Shown piece after piece: positions 35,659 through 43,727 of a stretch of DNA of 64,000 bases. Positions within the stretch are counted from its first letter, which is position 1. Every line of letters starts with the position of its first letter. The notes beneath the pieces are model-generated. The model did not search any database. It saw only the letters and a list, made by a program, of their open reading frames with translations, and was not told the origin of the DNA. Source of the stretch: Clostridiaceae bacterium Marseille-Q4149 (GTDB taxonomy: Bacteria; Bacillota; Clostridia; Oscillospirales; Oscillospiraceae); the NCBI GenBank assembly GCA_018228685.1, contig CP073691.1, positions 2,170,001-2,234,000 of the forward strand, read 5' to 3'. Both the position numbers and the translations under genes were made by a program.

Positions 35659-36321
35659 ATGGAGAACTATGTGGCCGGTCAGCTGGCCGCCCTGGGAGCC
35701 GCCGTGGCCCTGGGAGCCGCCGGGGGCCTGGTATACGACCTGCTGCGGGTGCTGCGGCGCAGGCGGCCGGGGCTGACCCATGCCGCCGACGCGGTGTTCG
35801 GCGGCATGTGCCTGCTGGGGGCCCTGTGGGCCCTGACCCGGGTAGGCGGCGGCGAGCCCCAGCTGTATCTGCTGCTGGGAGCCGGGGCGGGGATGCTGCT
35901 GTATCTGCTGGCGGCTGCGCCGCTGCTGCGGCCCCTGTGGGAATTCTGGGCCGATGTGGCCGGAGAGCTGGCGCGGCTTTTGCGGCTGCCCCTGGATTTT
36001 TGCCGCCATCAGGCAAAAAAATTGCTGCCGGAAGCAAAAAAGGGCTTCCATTCTGCGGCAAAGTACGCTATACTAAATACATATAGGTGGAAGTGTTTTC
36101 TACGACCAAAAGATGACGCACGGAAGGGAGTCCGCAGACATGGCAAGAAGCAAGAAAAAACCCGTCAGCCGCAGCCGCGTGGCGGCTCTGCTGGTGATCG
36201 TGGTGCTGGTGGCCGCCGCAGGGGCAGGCATCGTCCGGATATACGGCAGCCGTCTGCCGGAGCTTCGCAGCAAGAGCCAGGCGCTGGAGGCCCAGATCCA
36301 GCAGACCGAAAAGCAGAATGA
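35659..36321 (+). CDS. yabQ: Spore cortex protein YabQ with an unusually long overlapping tail
   Basis: The frame encodes 220 residues. The first 115 or so are typical YabQ: an N-terminal helix, a basic loop (LVYDLLRVLRRRRPGLTHAA) and three more membrane helices. The remaining part (from about residue 150) runs for 182 nt through the divIC gene in another frame and is rich in Arg, Gly and Pro, like a shadow translation. Either the real stop was lost by a small frameshift near 36050-36110, or this organism tolerates the overlap. Functionally it belongs to cortex formation in spores. Confidence 0.8.
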   Translation: MENYVAGQLAALGAAVALGAAGGLVYDLLRVLRRRRPGLTHAADAVFGGMCLLGALWALTRVGGGEPQLYLLLGAGAGMLLYLLAAAPLLRPLWEFWADVAGELARLLRLPLDFCRHQAKKLLPEAKKGFHSAAKYAILNTYRWKCFLRPKDDARKGVRRHGKKQEKTRQPQPRGGSAGDRGAGGRRRGRHRPDIRQPSAGASQQEPGAGGPDPADRKAE

Positions 36322-36439
36322 CGCCCTGCGGTCCGACCTGGAGCACCAGGGAGATCAGGACTTCATCCAGGGTCTGGCCCGGGATGATCTGGGCCTGGCC
36401 TCCGATGGCGAGCGCATTTTTTACGACGTGAACAACTGA
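36140..36439 (+). CDS. divIC: DivIC/FtsB-type septum formation protein
   Basis: The 99-residue bitopic protein starts at ATG 36140 (GGAAGGGAG). It has a short basic cytoplasmic end, one membrane helix (VAALLVIVVLVAAAGAGIV) and a coiled coil (SKSQALEAQIQQTEKQNDAL), followed by QDFIQGLARDDLGLASDGE, the usual FtsB/DivIC ending. It acts with FtsL and DivIB to activate septal wall synthesis. Position after yabQ and before the S1 protein matches Bacillus. Confidence 0.92.
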   Translation: MARSKKKPVSRSRVAALLVIVVLVAAAGAGIVRIYGSRLPELRSKSQALEAQIQQTEKQNDALRSDLEHQGDQDFIQGLARDDLGLASDGERIFYDVNN

Positions 36440-36476
36440 CACGCCACACTTTCGAAGGGAGCAGATAGATTCGTTT

Positions 36477-36920
36477 ATGGAATTAACGGTTGGGACCATT
36501 ATCACCGGGAAGGTGACCAGCATCACCAAATTCGGCGCATTTGTGGCGCTGCCCGATGGAAAATCCGGGCTGGTTCACATCTCTGAGGTGGCCGGCACCT
36601 TCGTCAGCGATGTCCACGATTTCCTCACCCAGGGGCAGGAGGTACCCGTGAAGGTGCTGTCCATCTCGCCGGAGGGGAAGATCAGCCTGTCCGTGAAGCA
36701 GGCGCAGCCGCCCAAGCCCCGGCCTCCCCATGGCGACCGTCCGGCACGGCCCCGTGGCCCCCGTCCCGCTCCCGCCCGTTCCGCTCCCGCCCAGCCCGCC
36801 GCCCCGGCGGAGCTGTCCTTTGAGGACAAGCTCAAGCAGTTCATGTCCGTGTCCGACAGCAAGCAGTCGGAGCTGAACCGCTACATGGCCTCCAAGCGGG
36901 GCGGCCGCCGCCGCAAATAA
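36477..36920 (+). CDS. S1 RNA-binding domain protein (YabR-like)
   Basis: The 147-residue protein has an N-terminal S1 domain (VGTIITGKVTSITKFGAFV, GLVHISEVA, VKVLSISPEGKISLS) of about 75 residues. A Pro/Arg/Ala-rich linker and a short helical tail (FEDKLKQFMSVSDSKQSEL) end in basic residues. Relatives (YabR, general stress protein 13) bind RNA or ribosomes. It is the last gene of the cluster and ends at a strong terminator. Confidence 0.9.
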   Translation: MELTVGTIITGKVTSITKFGAFVALPDGKSGLVHISEVAGTFVSDVHDFLTQGQEVPVKVLSISPEGKISLSVKQAQPPKPRPPHGDRPARPRGPRPAPARSAPAQPAAPAELSFEDKLKQFMSVSDSKQSELNRYMASKRGGRRRK

Positions 36921-36928
36921 TCCTGTCG

Positions 36929-36966
36929 AAAACCTGCCGCGGGCCACAGCCTGCGGCAGGTTTTTT
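36929..36966 (+). terminator. Terminator of the rqcP-divIC cluster
   Basis: AACCTGCCGC / GCGGCAGGTT stem with a 12-nt loop, followed by TTTTTT. Confidence 0.92.
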
Positions 36967-36969
36967 GAT

Positions 36970-37000
36970 TGTCCCAAAAGGGCTTTGCCCTTTGGGGACA
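36970..37000. repeat. 31-nt palindrome, relative of the one at 16551-16581
   Basis: TGTCCCAAAAGGGC-TTT-GCCCTTTGGGGACA has the same length and layout as the hairpin in the 16.5-kb cassette, with a few compensating changes. Confidence 0.75.
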
Positions 37001-37026
37001 TGAATCGGATAGATCGTCTGTAATTG

Positions 37027-37201
37027 ACGGCGGGGCACGCGGGCCCCGCCCTACGGAGTGTGTGCCGATAGAATATCCTGTAGGGCAGGGCCCATGTGCC
37101 CTGCCGCCCGAAAGCGCCACATTGGTGGGCCCACGCCCCTACAGGCCCTCTCAGTCACCTTCGGTGACAGCTCTCCCAAAGGGAGAGCCAAGTCCGTAGG
37201 G
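37027..37201 (-). repeat. Dispersed intergenic repeat block with 64-bp repeat copy 2
   Basis: Two GGGCC-centred units (about 37029-37053 and 37079-37106) resemble those at 33.2 kb. Next, 37138-37201 is the inverted copy of 9639-9702. The 451-bp gap between the S1 protein and the methyltransferase otherwise shows only a short CCCCCGG/CCGGGGG hairpin near 37305-37330. Confidence 0.82.
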
Positions 37202-37371
37202 TCCGCCGCCGGTGGTTATCCACCGCCCCCGCTGCCGAATTCGATTGCATTCCGTATATTTCGACCGTAAAATTGCAATACGTATTCAAAATCCCCCATT
37301 ATCCGCCCCCCGGCTTGCATCCCCGGGGGCGGTATGGTATGATAAAAGGTAAGAAAGAAAGGGGGCAAACC

Positions 37372-38085
37372 ATGCAGCGATGGAGTCCGGAGGTCATCCG
37401 CTATCTGCACACGGCGGCGGACCGCAGCCGCTACTATACGGACCTGGCCCGGGAGCTGGGGGCGTTCCTGCACCCGGAGGACCGGGTGTGCGACGCCGGG
37501 TGCGGCCTGGGTCTGCTGAGCCGGGCCCTTCTGCCCTACTGCGGACACGTCACCGCCATAGACCGCTCCCCGGCGGCCATCGCCGACCTGACCGCCCGGG
37601 GCCATGACCCCCGGCTGACGGCCCTGACCGGGGACATCCGGGACCTGCCGCCCCAAAGGCCCTATGACGCCATGGTGTTCTGCCTGTTCGGCGGCACCGA
37701 TGAGATTCTGGACATCGCCGCCCGGCAGTGCGGCGGCACAGCCCTGGTGGTGCGGCGAGACTTCCGGCAGCACCAGTTCAGCTCCGGCGTACGCATGGCG
37801 GGCCACACCGCCGCCGACATGGAGCAGGAGCTGCGCCGCCGGGGACTGACCTGCACCCTCCGGCGGTTCACCCTGGAATTCGGCCAGCCCTTCCGATCCG
37901 TGGAGGACGCCCTGACGTTTTTCCGGCTGTACAGCCGGGACGGGACGGCGCCTGCCCGGCAGGAGCTGGAGGCCCGGCTGGAGCCATCCCCCTGGCCGGA
38001 CTATCCCCTGTATCTGCCCAATCCCAAGCCCCTGTGCCTGCTGGCCATCCCGGCGGCCCAGCTGAAGGAGGGTTCCCATGGATAA
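37372..38085 (+). CDS. Class I SAM-dependent methyltransferase
   Basis: The 237-residue protein starts at ATG 37372 (AAGGGGG). It has methyltransferase motif I VCDAGCGLGLLSRALL at about residue 42, an acidic residue ending strand 2 (VTAIDRS) and GDIRDLPPQRPYDAMV as motifs III-IV. The substrate is unknown; no RNA- or protein-binding extension is obvious. It overlaps the NTPase gene by 8 bp, so both are translated together. Confidence 0.85.
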   Translation: MQRWSPEVIRYLHTAADRSRYYTDLARELGAFLHPEDRVCDAGCGLGLLSRALLPYCGHVTAIDRSPAAIADLTARGHDPRLTALTGDIRDLPPQRPYDAMVFCLFGGTDEILDIAARQCGGTALVVRRDFRQHQFSSGVRMAGHTAADMEQELRRRGLTCTLRRFTLEFGQPFRSVEDALTFFRLYSRDGTAPARQELEARLEPSPWPDYPLYLPNPKPLCLLAIPAAQLKEGSHG

Positions 38086-38596
38086 AATACTCATCTGCGG
38101 CCCCCGGGGGGTGGGGAAAAGCACCCTCATCCGGCGGCTGACAGCCCTGTATCCCGGCCCAGTGTCGGGCTTTGTCACCAAGCGGGAGACCGTGGCGGAC
38201 GGCGAGGGCCTGTTCCCCATTTACATTCACCCCGCCGCCTGTCCGGAAGCCCGGCGGCAGTACGGCCCGGAGAATCTGATCGGCCGGTGCGACAGCCGCC
38301 GCAGTGTCCGCTGTACCCCGGCCTTTGATGACTGGGGACCCCGGCTGCTGGAGGGGCCGGGCCTGCTGCTGATGGACGAGCTGGGCTTTTTAGAGCGGGA
38401 CGCCCATCGGTTTCAGGAGGCGGTGCTGGCGGCTTTGCAGGGTGACCAGCCGGTGCTGGCGGCGGTGAAAAACCGGAACGACCCGTTTTTGCAGGCGGTG
38501 CGGGGCGTCCCCGGCGTCCGGGTGCTGTATATCACCCGGGAGAACCGGGAGGGGCTGTTCCGCCTGCTGAAGCGGGACCTTGCACAGGCCGAATAA
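38078..38596 (+). CDS. THEP1-like P-loop nucleoside-triphosphatase
   Basis: The 172-residue P-loop protein has Walker A ICGPRGVGKSTLIRRL at residues 6-21, the GFVTKRE strand typical of THEP1 family NTPases, and Walker B LLLMDELGFLERD at about residue 100. THEP1 enzymes hydrolyse NTPs in vitro; their cellular role is unclear. Its intrinsic terminator appears to have been split by the mobile element that follows. Confidence 0.85.
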   Translation: MDKILICGPRGVGKSTLIRRLTALYPGPVSGFVTKRETVADGEGLFPIYIHPAACPEARRQYGPENLIGRCDSRRSVRCTPAFDDWGPRLLEGPGLLLMDELGFLERDAHRFQEAVLAALQGDQPVLAAVKNRNDPFLQAVRGVPGVRVLYITRENREGLFRLLKRDLAQAE

Positions 38597-38601
38597 TCAC
38601 A

Positions 38602-38617
38602 AAAAACAGCGGTGGGC
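38602..38617 (+). terminator. Left arm of the NTPase gene's terminator, split by the mobile element
   Basis: AAAAACAGCGGTGGGC here can pair along all 16 positions (two G-U pairs) with GCCTGCCGCTGTTTTT at 45443-45458, on the far side of the element. Neither arm forms a terminator alone. Confidence 0.7.
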
Positions 38618-38644
38618 TTTTGCCGTGTGCCGATAAGACAGTAA

Positions 38645-39028
38645 TTTGAGAAAACTACAAAATCGGCATCTGCTAAGCAGGATTGGACAACAAAACAGGC
38701 GGCACTCAGCTTCGGTTGGGTGCTGCCTGTTTTTGTACATCTAAGGGTTGAAAATCACCGACTTTCTGCTCTGTAAAGCAAGGATAGTAAAAAGGGTGAA
38801 ATAGTTATCGCTCTCATGCAGTTCCTTTGTGAAACAGCGAATCGCTGTATAAGGTATACGGTTCGCTGGGAAGTGCGCATATTTGCGGTCGTGCAAAATA
38901 CCCCACAAAACCGTAAAGTCGATAGAGGGGTATTTCGATGCAGAGTATGTTCGACACTGGGGAAACTGAAAATCAGCTTATATTCGTAGAAAAGTTACAT
39001 TTTAGGGCGATAAATTCTGGGTATTGTA
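38645..39028 (+). other. Non-coding left end of the mobile element
   Basis: No gene is visible. A terminator-like hairpin (38692-38736, AAAACAGGCGGCACTCAGC pairing with GGTGCTGCCTGTTTT) would insulate the element from host transcription. Further hairpins are ACAGCGA-A-TCGCTGT near 38834 and AAATACCCC / GGGGTATTT (38896-38935). They may be recombination or transfer signals. Confidence 0.6.
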
Positions 39029-39058
39029 TTGAAAACAGAGCTATCCTTGTGATATAAT
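39029..39058 (+). promoter_or_regulatory. Promoter of mcrB-mcrC
   Basis: TTGAAA (39029-39034), an 18-bp spacer and a perfect TATAAT (39053-39058); the leader is only about 24 nt. Confidence 0.75.
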
Positions 39059-39087
39059 GTGTGTACACACTTTCGAGGAGGTGCAGC

Positions 39088-41184
39088 ATGGCTATACCAA
39101 AGCTGAAAAAGCAGGATGTTATTGATGCCCTGAAATTCATCGACGAGAATGGGGTTCCCGAACATAATACGAGCGTAAAATATGTCCTTGTGTCTGAGGA
39201 TGGGAAAAAATATCCGCCGAAGTATGTGGTGGCCGTTGCTGACCATTTGGCAAACAGCACGGATATTTCGACAGAATCCTTTAACAGCGTTGACGCAAAG
39301 AACTATCTGGAAAGTCTGGGCTTCTCCATCGAGACTAAGCAGCAAGAAAAATTTGAGTTATCTATTACTGCCGAAAGCGTCGAGTCAACAGATGAACGCT
39401 TTACAATGGATAATCTGAACCTCGGTGATAGCTATAAGCCGCTGGATGCCTGTTTCAAGAGGGCAAATGGAGACGTAATCAAGCGAGCCTACAGCAAAGG
39501 CGAAAGAAGAAATTCCAATCAAACCTTGCCCCGCATTGCCTGTCAGGTGTTCGAGAAGCAGCTTGCTGCATTATCGGTTGAGGACAAGGAGAACTTCCCT
39601 GTCTGCAAATATAACCCGGACAGCGACGTAATCAGAGGTATTTATGCGAGTGTTGACGATTTCAAGAAGCACCGCAACACAATAGAGTACCTGACATACG
39701 GCTATGACAACGGACGGCAGTTTGTTATCTATTGCTGGAATATCTTCTCTACGATTATCTTCGTTCAGGAATGTTTGAAACGTTTCGGTGAACCGGGAGA
39801 TCAGTTTATTTTGACATACCGCGAAAAAGATGAGAAGGAAACCGCAGCGGCAGAAACGGAAGCTGCTGTTCAGGAAGAGCTTGTTCAACAGTTCAAGGGA
39901 TACCGAAATCCGTTTTCTTCCATGCTGATTGAATCAAAAAATCTGATTTTCAGAGGTGCGCCCGGTACCGGAAAATCTTATCTTGCCAAAGAAATCGCTG
40001 CGGACATCATCAGCAATGGGTACTTTGACGATTACACACTTCTTACTGACGAGCAGAAAAAACAGGTTGAGTTCGTTCAGTTCCATCCGAGTTATGACTA
40101 CTCTGATTTTGTTGAAGGACTAAGACCGAAAATCAATGATGATGGGACAATGGGCTTTGAATTGCAGGATGGCATTTTCAAGAAGTTTGTTGCCCGTGCC
40201 AGAAAGAACTATGAGGACTCCCAAAAATCCAGAGAAACCGTAGAAAAGGAAGTCACGGTTCAAGAATCCATGACAGAGTTTTTCTCCAGCGTTGAGTTTG
40301 GCGTTGACACATTTAAGACGATCAATGGAAATGAATTTACCATTACCGGCGTGGATGACGGGCATATCCGCATTTCTATTCCCGGAAACGCATCTGTCAA
40401 CAGGCTTGCTCTGAGTTTGGATGAAGTTCGGAAAATGCTGGAATCCGGGCAGAAGTTTGAAAAAATAAAGGATATCACGTCCTTTTTCGGAAAGACGTTT
40501 GCTACGCAAGGATATTCCTATGACTTTGCCATCTATAAAGCAATCAAAGCAAAGAAAAGTACAATTTCAAAAGCAAAGGCAAAACAGGAGGAACTGAAAA
40601 AATACATATTCATCATAGATGAAATCAACCGCGGTGAGATTTCAAAGATTTTCGGTGAATTGTTCTTTGCAATAGATCCCGGTTATCGCGGTAAAGCCGG
40701 AGAGATCTCCACGCAGTATTCCAATCTGCACTCTGACCCCGGCGAAAAGTTCTATATTCCTGAAAATGTCTATATCATCGGCACCATGAACGATATCGAC
40801 CGCTCTGTGGACAGCTTTGATTTTGCCATGCGTCGTCGCTTCCGTTTCGTAGAACTCAGAGCGGATGAGCGCCTTGAGATGCTTGCGTCGCTGGAAAACG
40901 AGGAGTTGGAGGCTGAGGCAATCAGAAGGATGGCTGCGCTCAATAAGGCAATCGCAGAGGTCGAGGATCTGAATGAAAATTATCAGATCGGAGCGTCTTA
41001 CTTCCTGAAGTTGAAAACACTTGATTTTGACCAGCTTTGGACTGATTATCTGCAACCGCTCCTACAGGAATACATTCAGGGAATGTACGATGAGGAAGGA
41101 ATTATGAATCGGTTCGCAAGGGCATACGGCTATCAGAAACCTGCCAGAGGTGATGCGAATGAAGCTGCTCAGGATCAAGGATAA
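39088..41184 (+). CDS. mcrB: McrB-like GTPase subunit of a modification-dependent restriction system
   Basis: The 698-residue protein starts at ATG 39088 after GAGGAGG. Residues about 3-83 resemble the head domain found at the N-terminus of ScoMcrA-type restriction enzymes (DVIDALKFIDENGVP, KYPPKYVVAVA). Residues 105-245 form a second domain I do not recognise. From about 275 comes the McrB AAA+ domain: Walker A GAPGTGKS (290-297), Walker B IFIIDEINRG (about 508), and MNDIDRS at 567, the McrB-specific GTP motif (usually MNTADRS). The protein recognises modified DNA through its N-terminal domains and drives the McrC nuclease. It overlaps mcrC by 26 bp. Confidence 0.95.
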   Translation: MAIPKLKKQDVIDALKFIDENGVPEHNTSVKYVLVSEDGKKYPPKYVVAVADHLANSTDISTESFNSVDAKNYLESLGFSIETKQQEKFELSITAESVESTDERFTMDNLNLGDSYKPLDACFKRANGDVIKRAYSKGERRNSNQTLPRIACQVFEKQLAALSVEDKENFPVCKYNPDSDVIRGIYASVDDFKKHRNTIEYLTYGYDNGRQFVIYCWNIFSTIIFVQECLKRFGEPGDQFILTYREKDEKETAAAETEAAVQEELVQQFKGYRNPFSSMLIESKNLIFRGAPGTGKSYLAKEIAADIISNGYFDDYTLLTDEQKKQVEFVQFHPSYDYSDFVEGLRPKINDDGTMGFELQDGIFKKFVARARKNYEDSQKSRETVEKEVTVQESMTEFFSSVEFGVDTFKTINGNEFTITGVDDGHIRISIPGNASVNRLALSLDEVRKMLESGQKFEKIKDITSFFGKTFATQGYSYDFAIYKAIKAKKSTISKAKAKQEELKKYIFIIDEINRGEISKIFGELFFAIDPGYRGKAGEISTQYSNLHSDPGEKFYIPENVYIIGTMNDIDRSVDSFDFAMRRRFRFVELRADERLEMLASLENEELEAEAIRRMAALNKAIAEVEDLNENYQIGASYFLKLKTLDFDQLWTDYLQPLLQEYIQGMYDEEGIMNRFARAYGYQKPARGDANEAAQDQG

Positions 41185-42475
41185 CTCCCAGCAGAAAAAA
41201 GATGCCTTTTCTCAAGTAGCGAGGCTGACAGGCAAAATTGCAGATAAGACATTGGAACAGCTTGAGCGCGAAGGTGTGTTCGTATTTCCTGAAACCGTAA
41301 AAGATGCAGAGGATATTACGCAAGATCAAATGATCCTCCAAAGCGTCAATGACACCTATCGCTCCGGCAATGTGATGGGCTTTCTTGGCTACGGTGATGA
41401 GCGGCTTGTGATCGCATCCCGTTTTTGCGGAGAGGGTGAGGATTACTTTTTCCAGTATCTTTTAGACAAAGTTCTGGACTTTCCAAACATCGTAGATTTG
41501 GATGCAGATGCCAATCAAGACAATCGGCTGTTCAATTTTCTGCTGTTTCTGTTTCCGTATTACCTCAAAGCAGCGATGCGGAAGGGCTTGTTCAAAAAGT
41601 ATATCCGCCACAGGTACAATGATGGAAATGTAAAAGGCGCGATTGATGTCGCAAGACATATAGAGAAGAACACCCCATTTGTAGGAAATGTTGCATACAG
41701 CCAGAGAGAATTTTCCTACGATAACAGCCTGATGGAACTGGTACGGCATACCGTAGAGTTTATCAAAAGAAAGCCTTACGGAAATAAGCTTCTTATCAAA
41801 GTGAAAGACGAGGTAAAACTCGTTATAGATGCGACTTCAGAATATGAGCCGTGTGACAGGCAGAAAATTATTGAGCAAAACAAAAAGAATACTGTCCGAC
41901 ACGCTTATTTCAGAGAGTATCTCGCATTACAAAGGTTGTGTCTCTTAATTCTCCGACACCAAAGACATCAAATTGGCACGGGAGCAAGGCAGATATACGG
42001 TATTCTGTTTGACGGTGCATGGCTGTGGGAGGAATATATTAACTTGCTCATTGAAGATATCTTTTATCACCCAATGAACAAGAGTGGCACAGGCGCTCAG
42101 AGACTTTTTGATGGAAATGTCGGATTGATCTATCCTGATTTCATCAGTCGGAATAGCGAACCACGGATCATTGCCGACGCGAAGTATAAACCCCTTGACA
42201 ACATTGGCAATCGAGATTATTTACAGGTGCTTGCCTATATGTTCCGGTTTGATGCAAAGGCTGGTTACTATCTCTATCCAGAAGCGGAAGGGTCTGACGA
42301 TTTGAAATTGTGGTTGAACCGTGGTTTGACCTATGAGAAAAATGTTATGGCGCGTGACGACATCAGCGTTATCAAGCACGGCTTGAAAATTCCCATAGAT
42401 GCGCAGAATTATTCAGAGTTTACAGCAAAGATGAAGGTTCAGGAGCAGGAATTTACAAGCGTATTCTATGCGTGA
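41159..42475 (+). CDS. mcrC: McrC-like nuclease subunit
   Basis: The 438-residue protein starts at ATG 41159 (AGAGGTG 6 bp upstream); GTG 41150 and ATG 41153 are alternatives. The N-terminal half matches the McrC stimulation domain (NVMGFLGYGDERLVIASRF). The C-terminal PD-(D/E)xK nuclease site is YPDF with D327, then IIADAKYK with D340 and K342. McrC binds the McrB hexamer and cuts DNA between modified sites. Start and end overlaps show that it is co-translated with mcrB. Confidence 0.94.
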   Translation: MKLLRIKDNSQQKKDAFSQVARLTGKIADKTLEQLEREGVFVFPETVKDAEDITQDQMILQSVNDTYRSGNVMGFLGYGDERLVIASRFCGEGEDYFFQYLLDKVLDFPNIVDLDADANQDNRLFNFLLFLFPYYLKAAMRKGLFKKYIRHRYNDGNVKGAIDVARHIEKNTPFVGNVAYSQREFSYDNSLMELVRHTVEFIKRKPYGNKLLIKVKDEVKLVIDATSEYEPCDRQKIIEQNKKNTVRHAYFREYLALQRLCLLILRHQRHQIGTGARQIYGILFDGAWLWEEYINLLIEDIFYHPMNKSGTGAQRLFDGNVGLIYPDFISRNSEPRIIADAKYKPLDNIGNRDYLQVLAYMFRFDAKAGYYLYPEAEGSDDLKLWLNRGLTYEKNVMARDDISVIKHGLKIPIDAQNYSEFTAKMKVQEQEFTSVFYA

Positions 42476-42558
42476 TTTTGTAGGAGAACACAGAACTGCA
42501 TATCAATAATCGATCGGTTTTGATTAGAAATAATCCGTAGGAGTAAAGAGGAATCCCG

Positions 42559-42753
42559 ATGCCAGACAACAGGAATCGCAAGCGACCGATACAGGTCAAA
42601 TTCTTCGTAGATGAAAAAGAACTCAGCTTGATAAAGGCGAGGATGGCGCAGCTTGGGATAGAGAATATGAGCGCTTACCTTCGCAAAATGGCGATCGACG
42701 GATATGAGAAAAAACCGGATATGCCTGAACACCGTGAGCCGAAAAATCCCTGA
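42559..42753 (+). CDS. MobC-like ribbon-helix-helix mobilization protein
   Basis: The 64-residue basic protein starts at ATG 42559 after AGAGGA. It has an RHH-like pattern (RPIQVKFFVDEKELSLI, then AQLGIENMSAYLRKMAIDGY), characteristic of the small relaxosome accessory proteins next to relaxase genes in clostridial conjugative elements. No relaxase follows; instead a hairpin array occupies the place where it would be. It may be a remnant, or it may bind an oriT so that the element is mobilised by a relaxase supplied in trans. Confidence 0.75.
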   Translation: MPDNRNRKRPIQVKFFVDEKELSLIKARMAQLGIENMSAYLRKMAIDGYEKKPDMPEHREPKNP

Positions 42754-42780
42754 CTCACTTTCCGAAGATAGATTGATGTT

Positions 42781-43200
42781 CAGCTCCGCAGGAGCGCAGC
42801 CGATTTCTCTGAAATCGTTCAGGGGTTTGGGGCATTTCCCCAACAAGATTGCACGGGTGTATAAACACGAGCATTGCTTGCCAAGTGCGTTTCGCAGTTG
42901 GCAAGTAATGAGAAGTGGGTACCGCCGTGCATTGCTTGCCGGAATGGCAAGCTCCGGTGTGGGTACTCACCGGATTTGCTTGCTATTCTGCAAGGAAATC
43001 CCGGTCGTACCACGCCGGATTTCGCAAGTGTACATACACTTGCTGTGCTTGCTATTCTCTGTTCTTCATAATAGCAAGCGCCATTTCCCAAATGAAAATC
43101 GGCGGCAACCGCCGCCTTGTCTGCCAAAAAGTGAAATGGACGGACAGAAGTCAATGGCGGCGTAGCCGTTCATCTTGACCATTGACGGCGTTCGTCCGTT
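42781..43200 (+). other. Non-coding array of hairpins, several with CTTGC/GCAAG stems
   Basis: At least nine stem-loops lie in about 420 bp: 42801-42817, 42827-42843, 42877-42905, 42934-42952, 42954-42973, 42979-42994, 43024-43043, 43047-43079 and an outer 43140-43199 structure (ACGGAC..GTCAATGG / CCATTGAC..GTCCGT). Five of them share CTTGC and GCAAG in their arms. No gene with a ribosome site is visible. It could be an origin of transfer, a structured RNA or a recombination region. Confidence 0.7.
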
Positions 43201-43258
43201 TTGCTCCCCCGACTATAATTTTGAATGAAATGAATCGAAGTGAAGGAGGCTTGACGAA

Positions 43259-43654
43259 GTGAATCCAAAAGAAAATGACAATGAGATCATCGAACTGACC
43301 GACGAGGAACTGAATGAGATTTTCGCCGACGATGATTTTGACAACGGTGAGGATGGCGGCGAAATCCGTTCGTTCTATTTCTCCAATCCTGACCCGTATG
43401 CCAAGGTCAAGCCACGCCCCGACGAGGCCCCAAAGAGGGAGTTTTCTTTCGATGAGAAGGGCAGCATTGTTGTGAAAAATCCGTCCGCCTTTTGGCTGCC
43501 CGATGTCAAAATCGTGGAGGAACACGGCGGCACGGAATACACCGTAACCGGCAGCTATGAGGGAACGGAAACCCTCGACAAGAAGCTCAGACGCATTATG
43601 GAACAGAACGCCGCCGATGATAAAAACGGTATCACGGAGGACGCCGATGAGTAA
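43259..43654 (+). CDS. Small acidic protein of the mobile element
   Basis: The 131-residue protein starts at GTG 43259 behind GAAGGAGG. The N-terminal third is very acidic (IIELTDEELNEIFADDDFD). No domain is recognised. It overlaps by 8 bp the reading frame of the recombinase gene at an alternative start (ATG 43647), so it is probably translated together with it. A role in recombination control is possible only by position. Confidence 0.65.
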   Translation: MNPKENDNEIIELTDEELNEIFADDDFDNGEDGGEIRSFYFSNPDPYAKVKPRPDEAPKREFSFDEKGSIVVKNPSAFWLPDVKIVEEHGGTEYTVTGSYEGTETLDKKLRRIMEQNAADDKNGITEDADE

Positions 43655-43727
43655 CGACGTTTCTCTTGATATAAACCAAGAATCCAATCCTGTTCAGACA
43701 GTTGCCCCACCAAAGGAGGACAACAAT

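Noticed and set aside
42755..43165. Open frames of 70-150 codons through the hairpin array
   Set aside because: They have no convincing ribosome sites, several overlapping frames are open at once, and the sequence is dominated by inverted repeats.
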